Shown: one piece after another, positions 33,139 to 41,928 of the stretch
Position numbering within the stretch: the stretch's first letter is position 1
Layout: each line of letters opens with the position of its first letter
NCBI RefSeq assembly: GCF_003797775.2
Contig: NZ_CP060725.1
Location: 186,001-250,000 of the forward strand
Direction of reading: 5' to 3'
DNA length: 64,000 nt
Source of the DNA: Sphingopyxis sp. OPL5
GTDB lineage: Bacteria > Pseudomonadota > Alphaproteobacteria > Sphingomonadales > Sphingomonadaceae
Made by a program: the position numbers and the translations under genes
The notes under the pieces: generated by a model
What the model saw: only the letters and a program-made list of their open reading frames with translations
Database searches by the model: none
What the model was told of the DNA's origin: nothing

Positions 33139-34593
33139 CTATTTCTTCAATTCCTTCGCCAAAGTCTTCGCAGTCGCCTTGCCATAGGGCGGCTTAAAAC
33201 CCGCCAGCCCCGCGACATCGAGCTTCGGTTGGCGGTACACCGCGCGAGCGTGGCTGAAGGTCCGGAAGCCGTCGAGGCCGTGATAATTGCCCATGCCCGA
33301 CGGACCGACGCCGCCGAACGGCAGATCCTCCATCGCATTGTGGAACAACACGTCGTTGACGGTGACGCCGCCCGAGATGGTGCGGGTGAGGACGCGGTCC
33401 TCCTCGCTCTTGTCCTGCCCGAAATAATAGAGGCCGAGCGGGCGGTCGTTGGCGTTCACATAATCGATCGCCTCGTCGATGCTCTTGTAGGTCTTCACCG
33501 GCAGGATCGGGCCGAAGATTTCCTCCTGCATCACCTTCATGTCGTCGGTGGGGTTGCGCACGATGTGGAGCGGCATCTTATGGCCGTTGGCGCTGGCGAA
33601 ATCCTCACCGCCCGGATTGACCTCGATCACCTCGGCGCCCTTTTCGCGCGCGTCGGCGAGGTAACCCTGCAGCCGGTCATAGTTGCGGACATTCACCACC
33701 GAGGTGTAATCGTCGTTGGCGAGCATCGTCGGATAGAGTGCCGCGGCGCCCTTCGTGATGCTGTCGATCACCTCGCCCTCCTGATCTTCGGCAACGAGCA
33801 GATAGTCGGGGGCGAGGCAGATCTGCCCCGCGTTCATCAGCTTGCCGAGCGCGACACGCTGCCCCGCTTGCTCCTTGTTGGCGCTGCGCCCGATGAAGGT
33901 CGGCGACTTGCCGCCGAGTTCGAGCGTCACGGGGACGAGGTTATCGGCGGCGGCGCGCATGATATGCTTGCCGACGCTGGTCGCGCCGGTGAAGATCATA
34001 TGGTCGAAGGCAAGTTTCGAGAAAGCGACCCCGACGTCGGCGTCGCCGGTGAACACCGCCATCTCGCTCTCGTCGAAATAGTCGGGGACCAGCCGCGCGA
34101 TGAGCGCCGAGACATTTTCGGTATATTCGGACGGCTTGATCATCGCGCGATTGCCCGCCGCGAGCACGCCCGCCATCGGCACGAACACCATGCCGACCGG
34201 AAAATTCCACGGCGCGACGATGCCGACGACGCCCTTGGGCTGATAGACGACCTCGGCCTTCGCGCCGAGCAGCCCGAGCGGAAAGGTGGGCTTGCGCTTT
34301 TCGCCCTTCGACCAGGCGGCCATATGCTTTTTCGCATGTTTCAGCGCGCTGACCGAGGGCATGATGTCGGTCATCAGCGTCTGTTCGCGGCTGCGGTGAC
34401 CGAAATCCTCGCTTACCGCCTTGGCGAACTCCTCGGCATTGTCGACGAGCAACGCGATCGCACGGTCGATGCGATCGGTCCGCACCGCGAGGCTTTCGGG
34501 CATAGCGGCGGTGAAGCTCGCCTTTTGCGCGGCCAATACGTCGTGCATCCGCTGCGTTTCGCCGGCGATATCCTGCTTGATGGCGGTGGCCAT
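33139..34593 (-). CDS. Aldehyde dehydrogenase, coniferyl-aldehyde-dehydrogenase type
   Basis: 484 residues. Key residues are visible: Asn130 in APWNFP, Glu225 in TLELGGKSP and catalytic Cys259 in NAGQICLAPDY. The C-terminal half has the family block GGVTVNDVLFHNAMEDLPFGGVGPSGMG. The C-terminal YRQPKLD region and overall length fit the coniferyl/fatty-aldehyde group that oxidises hydrophobic or aromatic aldehydes with NAD(P)+. It is transcribed away from a thiolase gene 156 bp to its right, so a shared regulatory region for acyl or aromatic catabolism is possible. Substrate assignment is by family only. Confidence 0.88.
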   Translation of the reverse strand: MATAIKQDIAGETQRMHDVLAAQKASFTAAMPESLAVRTDRIDRAIALLVDNAEEFAKAVSEDFGHRSREQTLMTDIMPSVSALKHAKKHMAAWSKGEKRKPTFPLGLLGAKAEVVYQPKGVVGIVAPWNFPVGMVFVPMAGVLAAGNRAMIKPSEYTENVSALIARLVPDYFDESEMAVFTGDADVGVAFSKLAFDHMIFTGATSVGKHIMRAAADNLVPVTLELGGKSPTFIGRSANKEQAGQRVALGKLMNAGQICLAPDYLLVAEDQEGEVIDSITKGAAALYPTMLANDDYTSVVNVRNYDRLQGYLADAREKGAEVIEVNPGGEDFASANGHKMPLHIVRNPTDDMKVMQEEIFGPILPVKTYKSIDEAIDYVNANDRPLGLYYFGQDKSEEDRVLTRTISGGVTVNDVLFHNAMEDLPFGGVGPSGMGNYHGLDGFRTFSHARAVYRQPKLDVAGLAGFKPPYGKATAKTLAKELKK

Positions 34594-34749
34594 GACCCGT
34601 CTCCCTGATTGATTTGCGCGAGTTCACCATGACGCGCGGCCGGTTGCAAGTTGAAACCGGCCTCCTATGTGGGACCTGCCCCTTTCGCAATTGCAGCAAA
34701 GGCGCTAATCGACCGGCCGACATCAATTTCCCCTACGGAGTCTCTCGCC

Positions 34750-35937
34750 ATGACCGCCACCGATCCCGTCGTTTTCCTCTCCTATGCCCGCACCCCGATG
34801 GGCGGCATGCAGGGCGCGCTGTCGGACGCGAGCGCGACCGACCTTGGCGCGACTGCGGTCAAGGCGGCGGTCGAGCGCGCCGGCGTCAGTGGCGACGATA
34901 TCGAGCGCATCTATATGGGCTGCGTGCTGCCCGCCGGGCTCGGTCAGGCGCCGGCGCGGCAGGCCGCGATCAAAGCCGGCCTGCCCAAGTCGGTGCAGGC
35001 GACCACCGTCAACAAGGTCTGCGGCTCGGGCATGCAGACGGTGATCATGGGCGCCGAAGCGCTGGCCGCGGGCAGCATCGACCTCGTCGTCGCGGGCGGT
35101 ATGGAATCGATGACCAACGCGCCGTACCTCCTCAAAAAGCATCGCTCGGGCGCGCGCATCGGGCATGACACCGCCTATGACCATATGTTCCTCGACGGGC
35201 TGGAAGACGCCTATGAGGCCGGCCGCGCGATGGGCACCTTTGCGCAGGACACCGCCGACGCCTATCAGCTCAGCCGTCAGGCGCAGGACGAGTATACGCT
35301 GGAATCGCTGAGCCGCGCCAAGGCCGCGATCGCCGACGGCGCCTTCGCGAGCGAAATCGCGCCGGTGACGATCGCGACCCGCAAGGGCGACGTGGTCGTC
35401 GACACCGATGAAGCGCCGGGCAAGGCGATGCCCGACAAGATCCCGACGTTGAAACCCGCCTTTGCCAAGGACGGCACAATCACCGCCGCGACCAGTTCGT
35501 CGATCTCGGACGGCGCCGCCGCAGTGGTGCTGACGCGCCAGTCGGTCGCCGACGCCAAGGGCGCCAAGCCCGTCGCGCGCCTGGTGGCGCACGCCGCGCA
35601 CGCGCAGGAGCCCAAGGATTTCACCGTCGCCCCGGTCGGTGCGATCAACAAATTGCTGGCCAAGACCGGCTGGAGCATCGGCGACGTCGACCTGTTCGAG
35701 GTCAATGAAGCCTTTGCCTGTGTCGCGATGTTCGCGATGCACGACCTGGGCATCCCGCATGAGAAGATCAACGTCCATGGCGGCGCGACCGCGCTCGGCC
35801 ACCCGATCGGCGCCAGCGGCACGCGCATCATCACCACGCTGATCGCGGCGCTGCAGCGCCACGGCAAGACGCGCGGCATCGCGAGCCTGTGCATCGGCGG
35901 CGGCGAAGCGACCGCGGTGGCGATCGAACTGGTCTGA
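34750..35937 (+). CDS. Acetyl-CoA acetyltransferase (thiolase)
   Basis: 395 residues from the ATG at 34750, with GGAG about 8-11 nt upstream; a longer open frame has no site. Nucleophile Cys91 lies in NKVCGSGMQ, His351 in GHPIGASG and Cys381 in CIGGGEA, the full thiolase triad. The GGMESMTNAPYLL block is typical of biosynthetic/degradative thiolase II enzymes. It condenses two acetyl-CoA or cleaves acetoacetyl-CoA in the cytoplasm. It is monocistronic, followed by a terminator at 35962-35988, and divergent from the aldehyde dehydrogenase. Confidence 0.93.
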   Translation: MTATDPVVFLSYARTPMGGMQGALSDASATDLGATAVKAAVERAGVSGDDIERIYMGCVLPAGLGQAPARQAAIKAGLPKSVQATTVNKVCGSGMQTVIMGAEALAAGSIDLVVAGGMESMTNAPYLLKKHRSGARIGHDTAYDHMFLDGLEDAYEAGRAMGTFAQDTADAYQLSRQAQDEYTLESLSRAKAAIADGAFASEIAPVTIATRKGDVVVDTDEAPGKAMPDKIPTLKPAFAKDGTITAATSSSISDGAAAVVLTRQSVADAKGAKPVARLVAHAAHAQEPKDFTVAPVGAINKLLAKTGWSIGDVDLFEVNEAFACVAMFAMHDLGIPHEKINVHGGATALGHPIGASGTRIITTLIAALQRHGKTRGIASLCIGGGEATAVAIELV

Positions 35938-35961
35938 ACCGGCTTTTCGACGAAAGTTCCG

Positions 35962-35988
35962 GGGCGTCGTCGCAAGACGGCGCCCTTT
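35962..35988 (+). terminator. Intrinsic terminator after the thiolase gene
   Basis: A 10-bp stem, GGGCGTCGTC against GACGGCGCCC with one G-T pair, a GCAA tetraloop and a short TTT tail, 25 bp after the stop codon. Confidence 0.7.
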
Positions 35989-36128
35989 CATCGTTCCGAT
36001 GCGACAAACTGCGACACTAATGTCCTGAAAATAAACGCCGCATTCCGCGTCCGTTCAAATCGACTCGCCTATTCCAGCATCAGTCATCGGGCAGATCCCC
36101 TCCCCCTGACGGAAAAAGGAATGGCACA

Positions 36129-36605
36129 ATGAAGAGCAAATTTCTCACCGCCGGCCTGATCGCCGCGATGATGGTTCCCGCCACCATGCCGGTCGCCGCA
36201 CAGGCGCAGACCCGCGAAATCCGCAATGATCGCCGCGACGTTCGCGAAGAACGCCAGGAACTGCGCGACGCCCAGCGTCATGGCAATCGCCACGACGTCC
36301 GCGAGGAACGCCGGGACTATCGCGGCGCCAAGCAGGACCTGCGCAACAGCAAGCGCGACTGGCGTCAGGACAACCGCTATTCCAACTATCGCGCGCCGTT
36401 CAAATATCAGCAGTTTCGCGTCGGTTCGACGCTGCGCTCGAACTATTATGCGCCGAGCTATCGTCCGAGCTGGGATAGCCGCTGGGGCGTGCCGCGGGCC
36501 GGTCGCAACCTGACCTATGTCCGCCATTACAACGACCTGTTGCTCGTCAACGAGCGCAATGGCCGGGTCGTGAAGGTCTATCGCAACCACTTCAAGTGGC
36601 GCTAA
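36129..36605 (+). CDS. RcnB family periplasmic protein
   Basis: 158 residues. A Sec signal peptide (MKSKFLTAGLIAAMMVPATM to AQAQ) is followed by a highly charged Arg/Asp/Glu-rich repeat region (DRRDVREERQELRDAQ, HDVREERRDYRGAKQDLRN). The C-terminal part (GRNLTYVRHYNDLLLVNERNGRVVKVYRNHFKW) is the RcnB/YohN-like module. RcnB in E. coli affects Ni/Co export balance, but sphingomonad relatives with this charged linker are not characterised. The gene stands alone and ends at a strong terminator. Confidence 0.8.
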   Translation: MKSKFLTAGLIAAMMVPATMPVAAQAQTREIRNDRRDVREERQELRDAQRHGNRHDVREERRDYRGAKQDLRNSKRDWRQDNRYSNYRAPFKYQQFRVGSTLRSNYYAPSYRPSWDSRWGVPRAGRNLTYVRHYNDLLLVNERNGRVVKVYRNHFKWR

Positions 36606-36625
36606 GCGACCTTGATCGCTGAAGA

Positions 36626-36656
36626 GGGCCGGACGGGAAACCGTCCGGCCCTTTTT
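36626..36656 (+). terminator. Strong intrinsic terminator after the RcnB-like gene
   Basis: A perfect 11-bp stem, GGGCCGGACGG against CCGTCCGGCCC, with a GAAA tetraloop and TTTTT tail. Confidence 0.95.
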
Positions 36657-36742
36657 CACGGGCGCGACGCCGCTCGCGATTCCCGTTGTTGCACTGGGCG
36701 GAAAGGCATAGCCTGCGCCCCGCAACACGGGGAGAATATGTC

Positions 36743-37138
36743 ATGAAGAAGCTTGTCCTGCTCGCCGCGCTCGCCGCGCTGTCGGCCTGTTCGCAAAAGA
36801 CTGAAGAGAAAAAGGAAACCCCGGCCGCGCCGACCGAAACCGCGGCGCCCGCGCCCGCGACCGACTCGGGAACCGCGCCCGGAACCTATGACGTCAAAAT
36901 GGCCGACGGCACGACGGCGACGACCACGATCAACGCCGACGGCACCTATGTCGACACCGATGCCAAGGGCAAGCAGGTCAAGGGCCTGTATGCCACGCAC
37001 GACGGCAAGGATTGCTTCGACCCCGAAGGCGACGCGCCGGGCATGTGCTGGGCGGTGACCAAGCCCGGCGCCGACGGCAGCTTCACCGCGACCGCCGACG
37101 ATGGCACGGTCGTGACGGTGACGCCGAAGAAGAGCTGA
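36743..37138 (+). CDS. Small lipoprotein
   Basis: 131 residues from the ATG at 36743. The signal sequence MKKLVLLAALAALSAC ends in a lipobox with the lipidation Cys at 16. A 35-residue Lys/Glu/Pro/Ala-rich linker follows, then a small beta-rich domain (GTYDVKMADGTTATTTINADG, CFDPEGDAPGMCW with two further cysteines, and DDGTVVTVTPKKS). It is probably anchored to the outer membrane facing the periplasm. Homologous small lipoproteins are common in sphingomonads and have no known function. Confidence 0.8.
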   Translation: MKKLVLLAALAALSACSQKTEEKKETPAAPTETAAPAPATDSGTAPGTYDVKMADGTTATTTINADGTYVDTDAKGKQVKGLYATHDGKDCFDPEGDAPGMCWAVTKPGADGSFTATADDGTVVTVTPKKS

Positions 37139-37160
37139 GCGGCGTATCGGATCGGACTTT

Positions 37161-37182
37161 GGGATGGTCATGAGACCATCCC
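37161..37182. terminator. Hairpin between convergent lipoprotein and SH3 genes
   Basis: GGGATGGTC (37161-37169) pairs perfectly with GACCATCCC (37174-37182) across ATGA. It has no T-run on either side; it may act as a weak bidirectional terminator. Confidence 0.4.
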
Positions 37183-37230
37183 ATCTCCGTTCGTGTCGAG
37201 CGAACGTTCCGGATACCCCTCGACCCGCCG

Positions 37231-37689
37231 TCAATCGCCCCAGATATGATCGGTTTCGATCCAGCCGCGGCGGCCCTTGACGTCGAACTGGCACCAGCCA
37301 TTGGCGCAGTCGGTGATCCGGCCGACGACGCCCGGTTCGGCGCGATAGACGATCGCCGCCGACACGCTCGCCGCTTCGCGCATCGGGCGGACCTCGCCGG
37401 TGACGATTGCGGTACGCGTGCGGCTGAGCAGCCGCGCCGCCATCCAGCCCTGCGTCCCGTCGGGATCCTCGATCTTGCGCCAGGTTTCGAACCGGGCGAC
37501 GACCCGGACCGGCAAATCCTTGCGCCGATATTCCCAGATGACGGGGACGTCGGGCGATGGCCCCTTGCGCATCCGCGCTTCATCGACGCTGATCGAGGCC
37601 CAATAGGGAAGTTCGGGGTCCGATTGTGCCGCGGCCGGGGCGATCACGGCAAAACAGAGTGCAAGCATCAGGACTTTTTGGCTGGTCAT
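37231..37689 (-). CDS. Secreted SH3-like domain protein
   Basis: 152 residues from the ATG at 37689. A signal peptide (MTSQKVLMLALCFAVIAPAAAQ) precedes two bacterial SH3-like repeats: ARMRKGPSPDVPVIWEYRRKDLPVRV with WMAARLLS, and RPMREAASVSAAIVYRAEPGVVGRI with WIETDHIWGD. Such proteins (SH3_4 family, sometimes mis-annotated as an aspartyl-tRNA synthetase subunit) are periplasmic and thought to bind peptidoglycan or protein partners. It is divergent from the hydroxyacid dehydrogenase gene, 125 bp away. Confidence 0.82.
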   Translation of the reverse strand: MTSQKVLMLALCFAVIAPAAAQSDPELPYWASISVDEARMRKGPSPDVPVIWEYRRKDLPVRVVARFETWRKIEDPDGTQGWMAARLLSRTRTAIVTGEVRPMREAASVSAAIVYRAEPGVVGRITDCANGWCQFDVKGRRGWIETDHIWGD

Positions 37690-37814
37690 CTTCAACCCTT
37701 GTTGCAATCGGCGCGTTTTTTCAACCGCTGGCGTCCGCCCGCACGCGCCTTTCCCACAGGGGCAAGACGCGCGCGGGCCTTGACCGTTCCCGCGCCGCGC
37801 GCTCTATCGGCGCC

Positions 37815-38813
37815 ATGCCCGATTCTTCCCGTCCCCGGCGCCCGCGCGTCATCGTCACCCGCCAGTTGATGCCGCATGTCGAGGCGCGCATGGCCGAACT
37901 GTTCGACGTTGCGCTGTCGGCGCGGGATCAGGCCTTTACCAAGGACGAATTGAAGGCTGCGGTCGCCGATTGCGACGTGCTGGTGCCGACGGTGACCGAC
38001 GAAATCGATGCCGAGGTGATCGCGGCGGCGGGCGAACGGCTGAAACTGATCGCCAATTTCGGCGCCGGGGTCGACCATATCGACCTGTCGGCGGCGCGCG
38101 CCAAGGGCATCATGGTGTCGAACACGCCGGGGGTGTTCACCGAGGACACCGCCGACATGACGATGGCGCTGATCCTCAGCGTCCCGCGCCGGCTGGCCGA
38201 GGGCGAAAAGCTGATGCGATCGGGACTGTGGCAGGGCTGGGCGCCGAGCGGCATGCTCGGCCACCGCGTCGGCGGCAAATTGCTCGGAATCATCGGCATG
38301 GGGCGGATCGGCCTCGCCGTCGCGCGCCGCGCCCGCGCCTTCGGCCTGTCGATCCATTATCACAACCGCCGCCGCCTGCCCGAAGCGATCGAAGAGGAAT
38401 TGGGCGCGAGCTACCATGCCAGCGTCGACACGCTGCTGCGGATCAGCGACGTGGTGACGGTCCATTGCCCGCACACGACCGAGACGCACGAACTGGTCAA
38501 CGCCGCGCGCATCGCATCGATGAAACCGACCGCCTATCTGATCAACACCGCGCGCGGCGAGATCGTCGACGAGAGCGCGCTGGTCGCGGCGCTGAAGACC
38601 GGGCGCATCGCAGGTGCGGGACTCGACGTCTATACGCACGAACCCGCGGTCGACCCGGCGCTGCTCACGCTCGACAATGTCGTGCTGCTGCCGCACCTCG
38701 GCTCGGCGACGATCGAGGGACGCGAGGCGTCGGGCGAAAAGGTCATCGCGAATATCCGCGCGTGGAGCGACGGGCATCGCCCGCCCGATCAGGTGCTGGA
38801 GGGGTGGGCTTAG
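37815..38813 (+). CDS. D-2-hydroxyacid dehydrogenase (glyoxylate/hydroxypyruvate reductase-like)
   Basis: 332 residues from the ATG at 37815. The nucleotide-binding motif is GIIGMGRIG. The catalytic Arg lies in NTARGEIVDE, the Glu in YTHEP and the His in LLPHLGSAT, the standard triad of the D-isomer-specific family. Length and sequence fit the glyoxylate reductase/hydroxypyruvate reductase branch, which reduces 2-keto acids with NAD(P)H in the cytoplasm. A longer open frame upstream overlaps the divergent SH3 gene and is rejected. The 3' end runs into palindromic repeats and the small GIY-YIG unit. Confidence 0.88.
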   Translation: MPDSSRPRRPRVIVTRQLMPHVEARMAELFDVALSARDQAFTKDELKAAVADCDVLVPTVTDEIDAEVIAAAGERLKLIANFGAGVDHIDLSAARAKGIMVSNTPGVFTEDTADMTMALILSVPRRLAEGEKLMRSGLWQGWAPSGMLGHRVGGKLLGIIGMGRIGLAVARRARAFGLSIHYHNRRRLPEAIEEELGASYHASVDTLLRISDVVTVHCPHTTETHELVNAARIASMKPTAYLINTARGEIVDESALVAALKTGRIAGAGLDVYTHEPAVDPALLTLDNVVLLPHLGSATIEGREASGEKVIANIRAWSDGHRPPDQVLEGWA

Positions 38814-38841
38814 CGGGATCGCCAAGCTCGGTTCGCTAACG

Positions 38842-38873
38842 CTCTGGATTGCTTCGCTTCGCTCGCAATGACG
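38842..38873. repeat. Family 1 repeat, single arm
   Basis: A 32-bp arm running from CTCTGGATTGC to CGCAATGACG. It faces away from the arm at 38890-38927, so the two form an outward-pointing pair next to the GIY-YIG unit. Confidence 0.85.
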
Positions 38874-38889
38874 GAGTGTTATAAAGCCT

Positions 38890-39269
38890 CGTCATTGCGA
38901 GGAGCGCAGCGACGAAGCAATCCAGAGTGTCATTCGCTGCCGTCGAGAATAGTGGACCACAGATCGCGCCAAAGCGGATTGTCCGCCTCGATCAAGGCCA
39001 GCTTCTTCAACCGGCTGCCGCCCTTGATCTGCTTCTCGCGCGCGATGGCGTTCACCATCGTCGCGTGCATTTCGAACCAGACGAGCAGCTTGCAATCATG
39101 GCGTTGCGAGAAGCCGGCGATCCCCTCGCGATGCTGCCAGACGCGGCGCACCAGATTGGACGTCACGCCGACATAAACCGTCCCGTTGCGCCGGTTTGCC
39201 ATCATATAAACCGCTGGCAGACGTTCGCGCATAGCCGCTCTGGATTGCTTCGCTCCGCTCGCAATGACG
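38890..39269. mobile_element. GIY-YIG unit A: small gene bounded by family 1 inverted repeats
   Basis: The left arm at 38890-38927 (CGTCATTGCGAG ... CAATCCAGAG) and right arm at 39238-39269 (CTCTGGATTGC ... CGCAATGACG) are inverted copies of the same repeat; the left one carries a few extra bases. Between them is only the 100-residue GIY-YIG gene: its stop codon lies 2 bp from one arm and its start 5 bp from the other. The same arms occur elsewhere in the window with no gene inside. The layout is that of a minimal transposable unit with empty derivatives, but mobility is inference. Confidence 0.6.
38930..39232 (-). CDS. GIY-YIG single-domain nuclease-like protein (unit A)
   Basis: 100 residues from the ATG at 39232; the longer open frame upstream only reads through the repeat arm. 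VYMMANRRNGTVYVG is the two-strand GIY-YIG motif (variant VYM/VYVG), SNLVRRVWQHREG carries the catalytic-type Arg, AIAREKQIK the metal-binding Glu, and EADNPLWRDL the late Asn. This is the YhbQ/UPF0213-like branch. It is homologous to the protein at 48617-48907, which also lies between inverted repeats. It may act on structures formed by the repeats. Confidence 0.85.
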   Translation of the reverse strand: MRERLPAVYMMANRRNGTVYVGVTSNLVRRVWQHREGIAGFSQRHDCKLLVWFEMHATMVNAIAREKQIKGGSRLKKLALIEADNPLWRDLWSTILDGSE

Positions 39270-39276
39270 AAGTGTC

Positions 39277-40680
39277 TTAGTCCCCCGTCAAAATCCGATC
39301 GACGAGCTGCTTCACCGTCGGGGTGAAGTTGTTCGAATAAAAGGGATCGGTCTTGAAGTTGAACGCGGCGTGGCCCGCGAACATCAGATTCTGTTCGGGA
39401 TCGCCGCCATGCGCGATGTCCTGCAGCGTTTTCTGGATGCAAAAGCTGCGCGGGTCGGCGAGGTAGCCGGTGGTGTAGTCGTCATGGTCCTTCCACGACG
39501 AAAAGCCGCAATGCGACAGGCATCCCATGCAGTCGGTCTGGTCCTTGCGGATGGTCGCCTTGTCCTCGGGCGTCACGAACACCACGGTGTTGTCGGGGGT
39601 TTTCAACGCATCGGTATAGCCTTCGGCGGCCCAGTCGCGCGCGCGGGCGCGGTCGTGCGGGGTGACCCAGAAATTCTTGCCCTTCACCCCGACGTCGAGC
39701 TGGACGATATGGTCGCCCGCTTCCTGCTTCGAGTAAGGGATCTGGCGTTCCGAACGCGCCTCGAGGTCGCGCAAAAAGGGCGTGCGCACCGCGCTGGAAT
39801 AAAAGCCGGTCGGCGAGAAGCGGTGAAGCAGCACGTCGCCGTCGTCGAGCGTGCGCAGGCGATCCTTCCACGCCTGCGGGATCGGGCTTTCCTCGGTCAG
39901 CAGCGGGCGGGTGCCATATTGGAAGACGATCTGGCCAAGCTCGGGATTGTCGATCCAATCCTCCCAATCGCGCAGGTACCAGACGCCGCCGGCCATCACG
40001 ATCGGCACGCTGTCGGCGATGCCCTCGGCGCGCATCGTTTCGCGCACCGCGGCGACGCGCGGATAGGGATCCTGCGGCACCAGCGGGTCTTCGGCGTTCG
40101 ACAGGCCGTTGTGGCCGCCGGCGAGCCAGGGATCTTCATAGACCACCGCGCCGAGCAGGTGCGGGACCTTGTGATAGGCGCGCTTCCACAGCGCGCGAAA
40201 GGCGCGCGCCGAACTGATGATCGGGAGGTACATGACATTGTGGCGCTCGGCGATTTCGCTGAGCTTGTACGGCATGCCCGCGCCGCAGGTGACACCGGCG
40301 ATCATGCCCTTGGTGCGTGCCAGCACGCCTTCGAGGATCTGCTGCGCGCCGCCCATTTCCCAGAGCACGTTGATGTTGATCGCGCCCTTGCCGCCCGACA
40401 CTTCATAAGCGCGTTCGACCTGTGCGACGGCGCCTTCGATGCCGTACTGGATCAGCTCTTCGTGGCGCTCCCTGCGGGTCAGGGCGTTATAGACTTGCGG
40501 GACGATCTTGCCCTCGGCGTCATAGCTGTCGGCGTTGACCGCCGACACGGTGCCGATGCCGCCCGCCGCGGCCCAGGCGCCGCTCGACATATGGTTGGTC
40601 GCCGACACGCCCTTGCCGCCCTCGACCAGCGGCCAGACTTCGCGGCCACCATAAAGGATGGGCTTCAAACCTTTGAACAC
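39277..40680 (-). CDS. Nitronate monooxygenase family flavoprotein
   Basis: 467 residues using a GTG at 40680, which has AAAGAGG 5 nt upstream; an in-frame extension to 40767 has no site. The family pattern is visible: the N-terminal GVSATNHMSSGAWAAAGGIGTV, GMIAGVTCGAGMPYKL, PIVMAGGVWYL and an FQYGTRPLLTEES segment. These FMN-dependent TIM-barrel enzymes oxidise alkyl nitronates such as propionate 3-nitronate. The C-terminal 120 residues, with CMGCLSHCGFSSWK, extend beyond the short class I enzymes and mark the long branch common in alphaproteobacteria. The natural substrate is not certain. Confidence 0.85.
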   Translation of the reverse strand: MFKGLKPILYGGREVWPLVEGGKGVSATNHMSSGAWAAAGGIGTVSAVNADSYDAEGKIVPQVYNALTRRERHEELIQYGIEGAVAQVERAYEVSGGKGAININVLWEMGGAQQILEGVLARTKGMIAGVTCGAGMPYKLSEIAERHNVMYLPIISSARAFRALWKRAYHKVPHLLGAVVYEDPWLAGGHNGLSNAEDPLVPQDPYPRVAAVRETMRAEGIADSVPIVMAGGVWYLRDWEDWIDNPELGQIVFQYGTRPLLTEESPIPQAWKDRLRTLDDGDVLLHRFSPTGFYSSAVRTPFLRDLEARSERQIPYSKQEAGDHIVQLDVGVKGKNFWVTPHDRARARDWAAEGYTDALKTPDNTVVFVTPEDKATIRKDQTDCMGCLSHCGFSSWKDHDDYTTGYLADPRSFCIQKTLQDIAHGGDPEQNLMFAGHAAFNFKTDPFYSNNFTPTVKQLVDRILTGD

Positions 40681-40779
40681 AAGAACCTCTTTCTCTCCGC
40701 CCGGCTGCGCGTCGCGACCAGGCCTCCTTTGCCGCTTCCGTAAGCGGAAGGCGGCGATGAAAGTCAATGGACGCTGCCC

Positions 40780-41928
40780 TTAATCCCCGGAGAAGAGGCG
40801 GCGGCCTTCCAGCGCACGACCATAGAGGTTTTCATAGGCGGCGACCATGATAGTTTCATCGAAGCGTTCGACCGCGACACGGCGGTTTGCGGCCCCAACC
40901 ATCGCGCGCAGCGCCGGGTCGTCAGCCAAATCGGCAAGCGCCGCGCGGAATCCCGTTTCGTCATCGGCGATGAAGCGACAATTTTCGGCGGAAACCATTT
41001 CGACCACGTCGCCGACAGCCAGACTGGCGACCGGCAGACCCGCCGCCATCGCCTCGATCACCGCGATCGGCGCCTGTTCGCTGAGCGACGACAGCGCGAG
41101 CAGGTCGAAATGGCCGATCCAACGCGCCGGCTGCGCCATGAACCCCGGCATGACCAACCGGTCGGCCATGCCGCACGCCGCGGCTTCGGCGCGGATCGCA
41201 TTGCGCTCGGGCCCCTCGCCGACGATGACGAGGCGGACGTTCGCGGGCAGCGGCGCGACCGCGCGAACGAGGCGCGGCAGGTCCTTGACCTTGCGCAACC
41301 CCGCGACGGTGCCGATCACCACCTCGTCGGGGCGGCGTTCGAAGCCGGGGATCGGAACGTCCGGCCCGCCGGCATAGGCGGCGACGTCGATGCCGTTGCG
41401 GATCAACTGGGTGCACCGCGCGGCGCCCCATTCGGCGGCAGCGATCCGTTCGAGCAGCCGCGACGGCACGACGAGCGCCTCCGCCGTCGGCAGCGCGAGG
41501 CGGCGGAAGGCGTTGCGCTTCCAGTTGCGCCGGGCGGTCTCATCCTCGTTGAAGCCATCCTCGTGATGGATCAACGGCGGCAGTCGGCGACGCGATGCGA
41601 ACAATCGGTGCGCCATCACCCCGTCCATCGCGCCCCAATTGTAACTGAGCAGCAGGTCGAACCCCGCCATATAGCGTGCCAGCGCCCGATAGCGCGCCAG
41701 ACCGGGTTTGCCGTGCAGCGCCGGTGCGGCGTCGCCGGGAAATTCGACGGTGATGTCCGGATCGATCGCCGCGCGCGCGCCGAGCGCGTCGGGCACCGCC
41801 GACAATATGCTGTGCCGCGCCCGGTCGCCCATCACATTCATCAACCGCGTCGCGCGCGCCTCCTTGCCGCCGAGCGAAAAGCTCGAATGCAAATGCAGGA
41901 TGCGAACTGGACGCCCGTCGCCGATCAC
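40780..41928 (-). CDS. Glycosyltransferase family 4 protein
   Basis: 382 residues starting at the GTG at 41928, which overlaps the stop of the upstream hydrolase as GTGA. The N-terminal domain begins RPVRILHLHSSFSLGGKEARATRL, a typical acceptor-binding start of GT-B enzymes. The C-terminal donor domain shows VVIGTVAGLRKVKDLPRLVRA, VRLVIVGEGPERNAI, LVMPGFMAQPARWI and SLSEQAPIAVIEAMAAGLPV, the GT4 E-x7-E region. It transfers an unknown sugar from a nucleotide donor, probably to a cell-surface glycan. The translationally coupled hydrolase is of unrelated function. Confidence 0.87.
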   Translation of the reverse strand: MIGDGRPVRILHLHSSFSLGGKEARATRLMNVMGDRARHSILSAVPDALGARAAIDPDITVEFPGDAAPALHGKPGLARYRALARYMAGFDLLLSYNWGAMDGVMAHRLFASRRRLPPLIHHEDGFNEDETARRNWKRNAFRRLALPTAEALVVPSRLLERIAAAEWGAARCTQLIRNGIDVAAYAGGPDVPIPGFERRPDEVVIGTVAGLRKVKDLPRLVRAVAPLPANVRLVIVGEGPERNAIRAEAAACGMADRLVMPGFMAQPARWIGHFDLLALSSLSEQAPIAVIEAMAAGLPVASLAVGDVVEMVSAENCRFIADDETGFRAALADLADDPALRAMVGAANRRVAVERFDETIMVAAYENLYGRALEGRRLFSGD

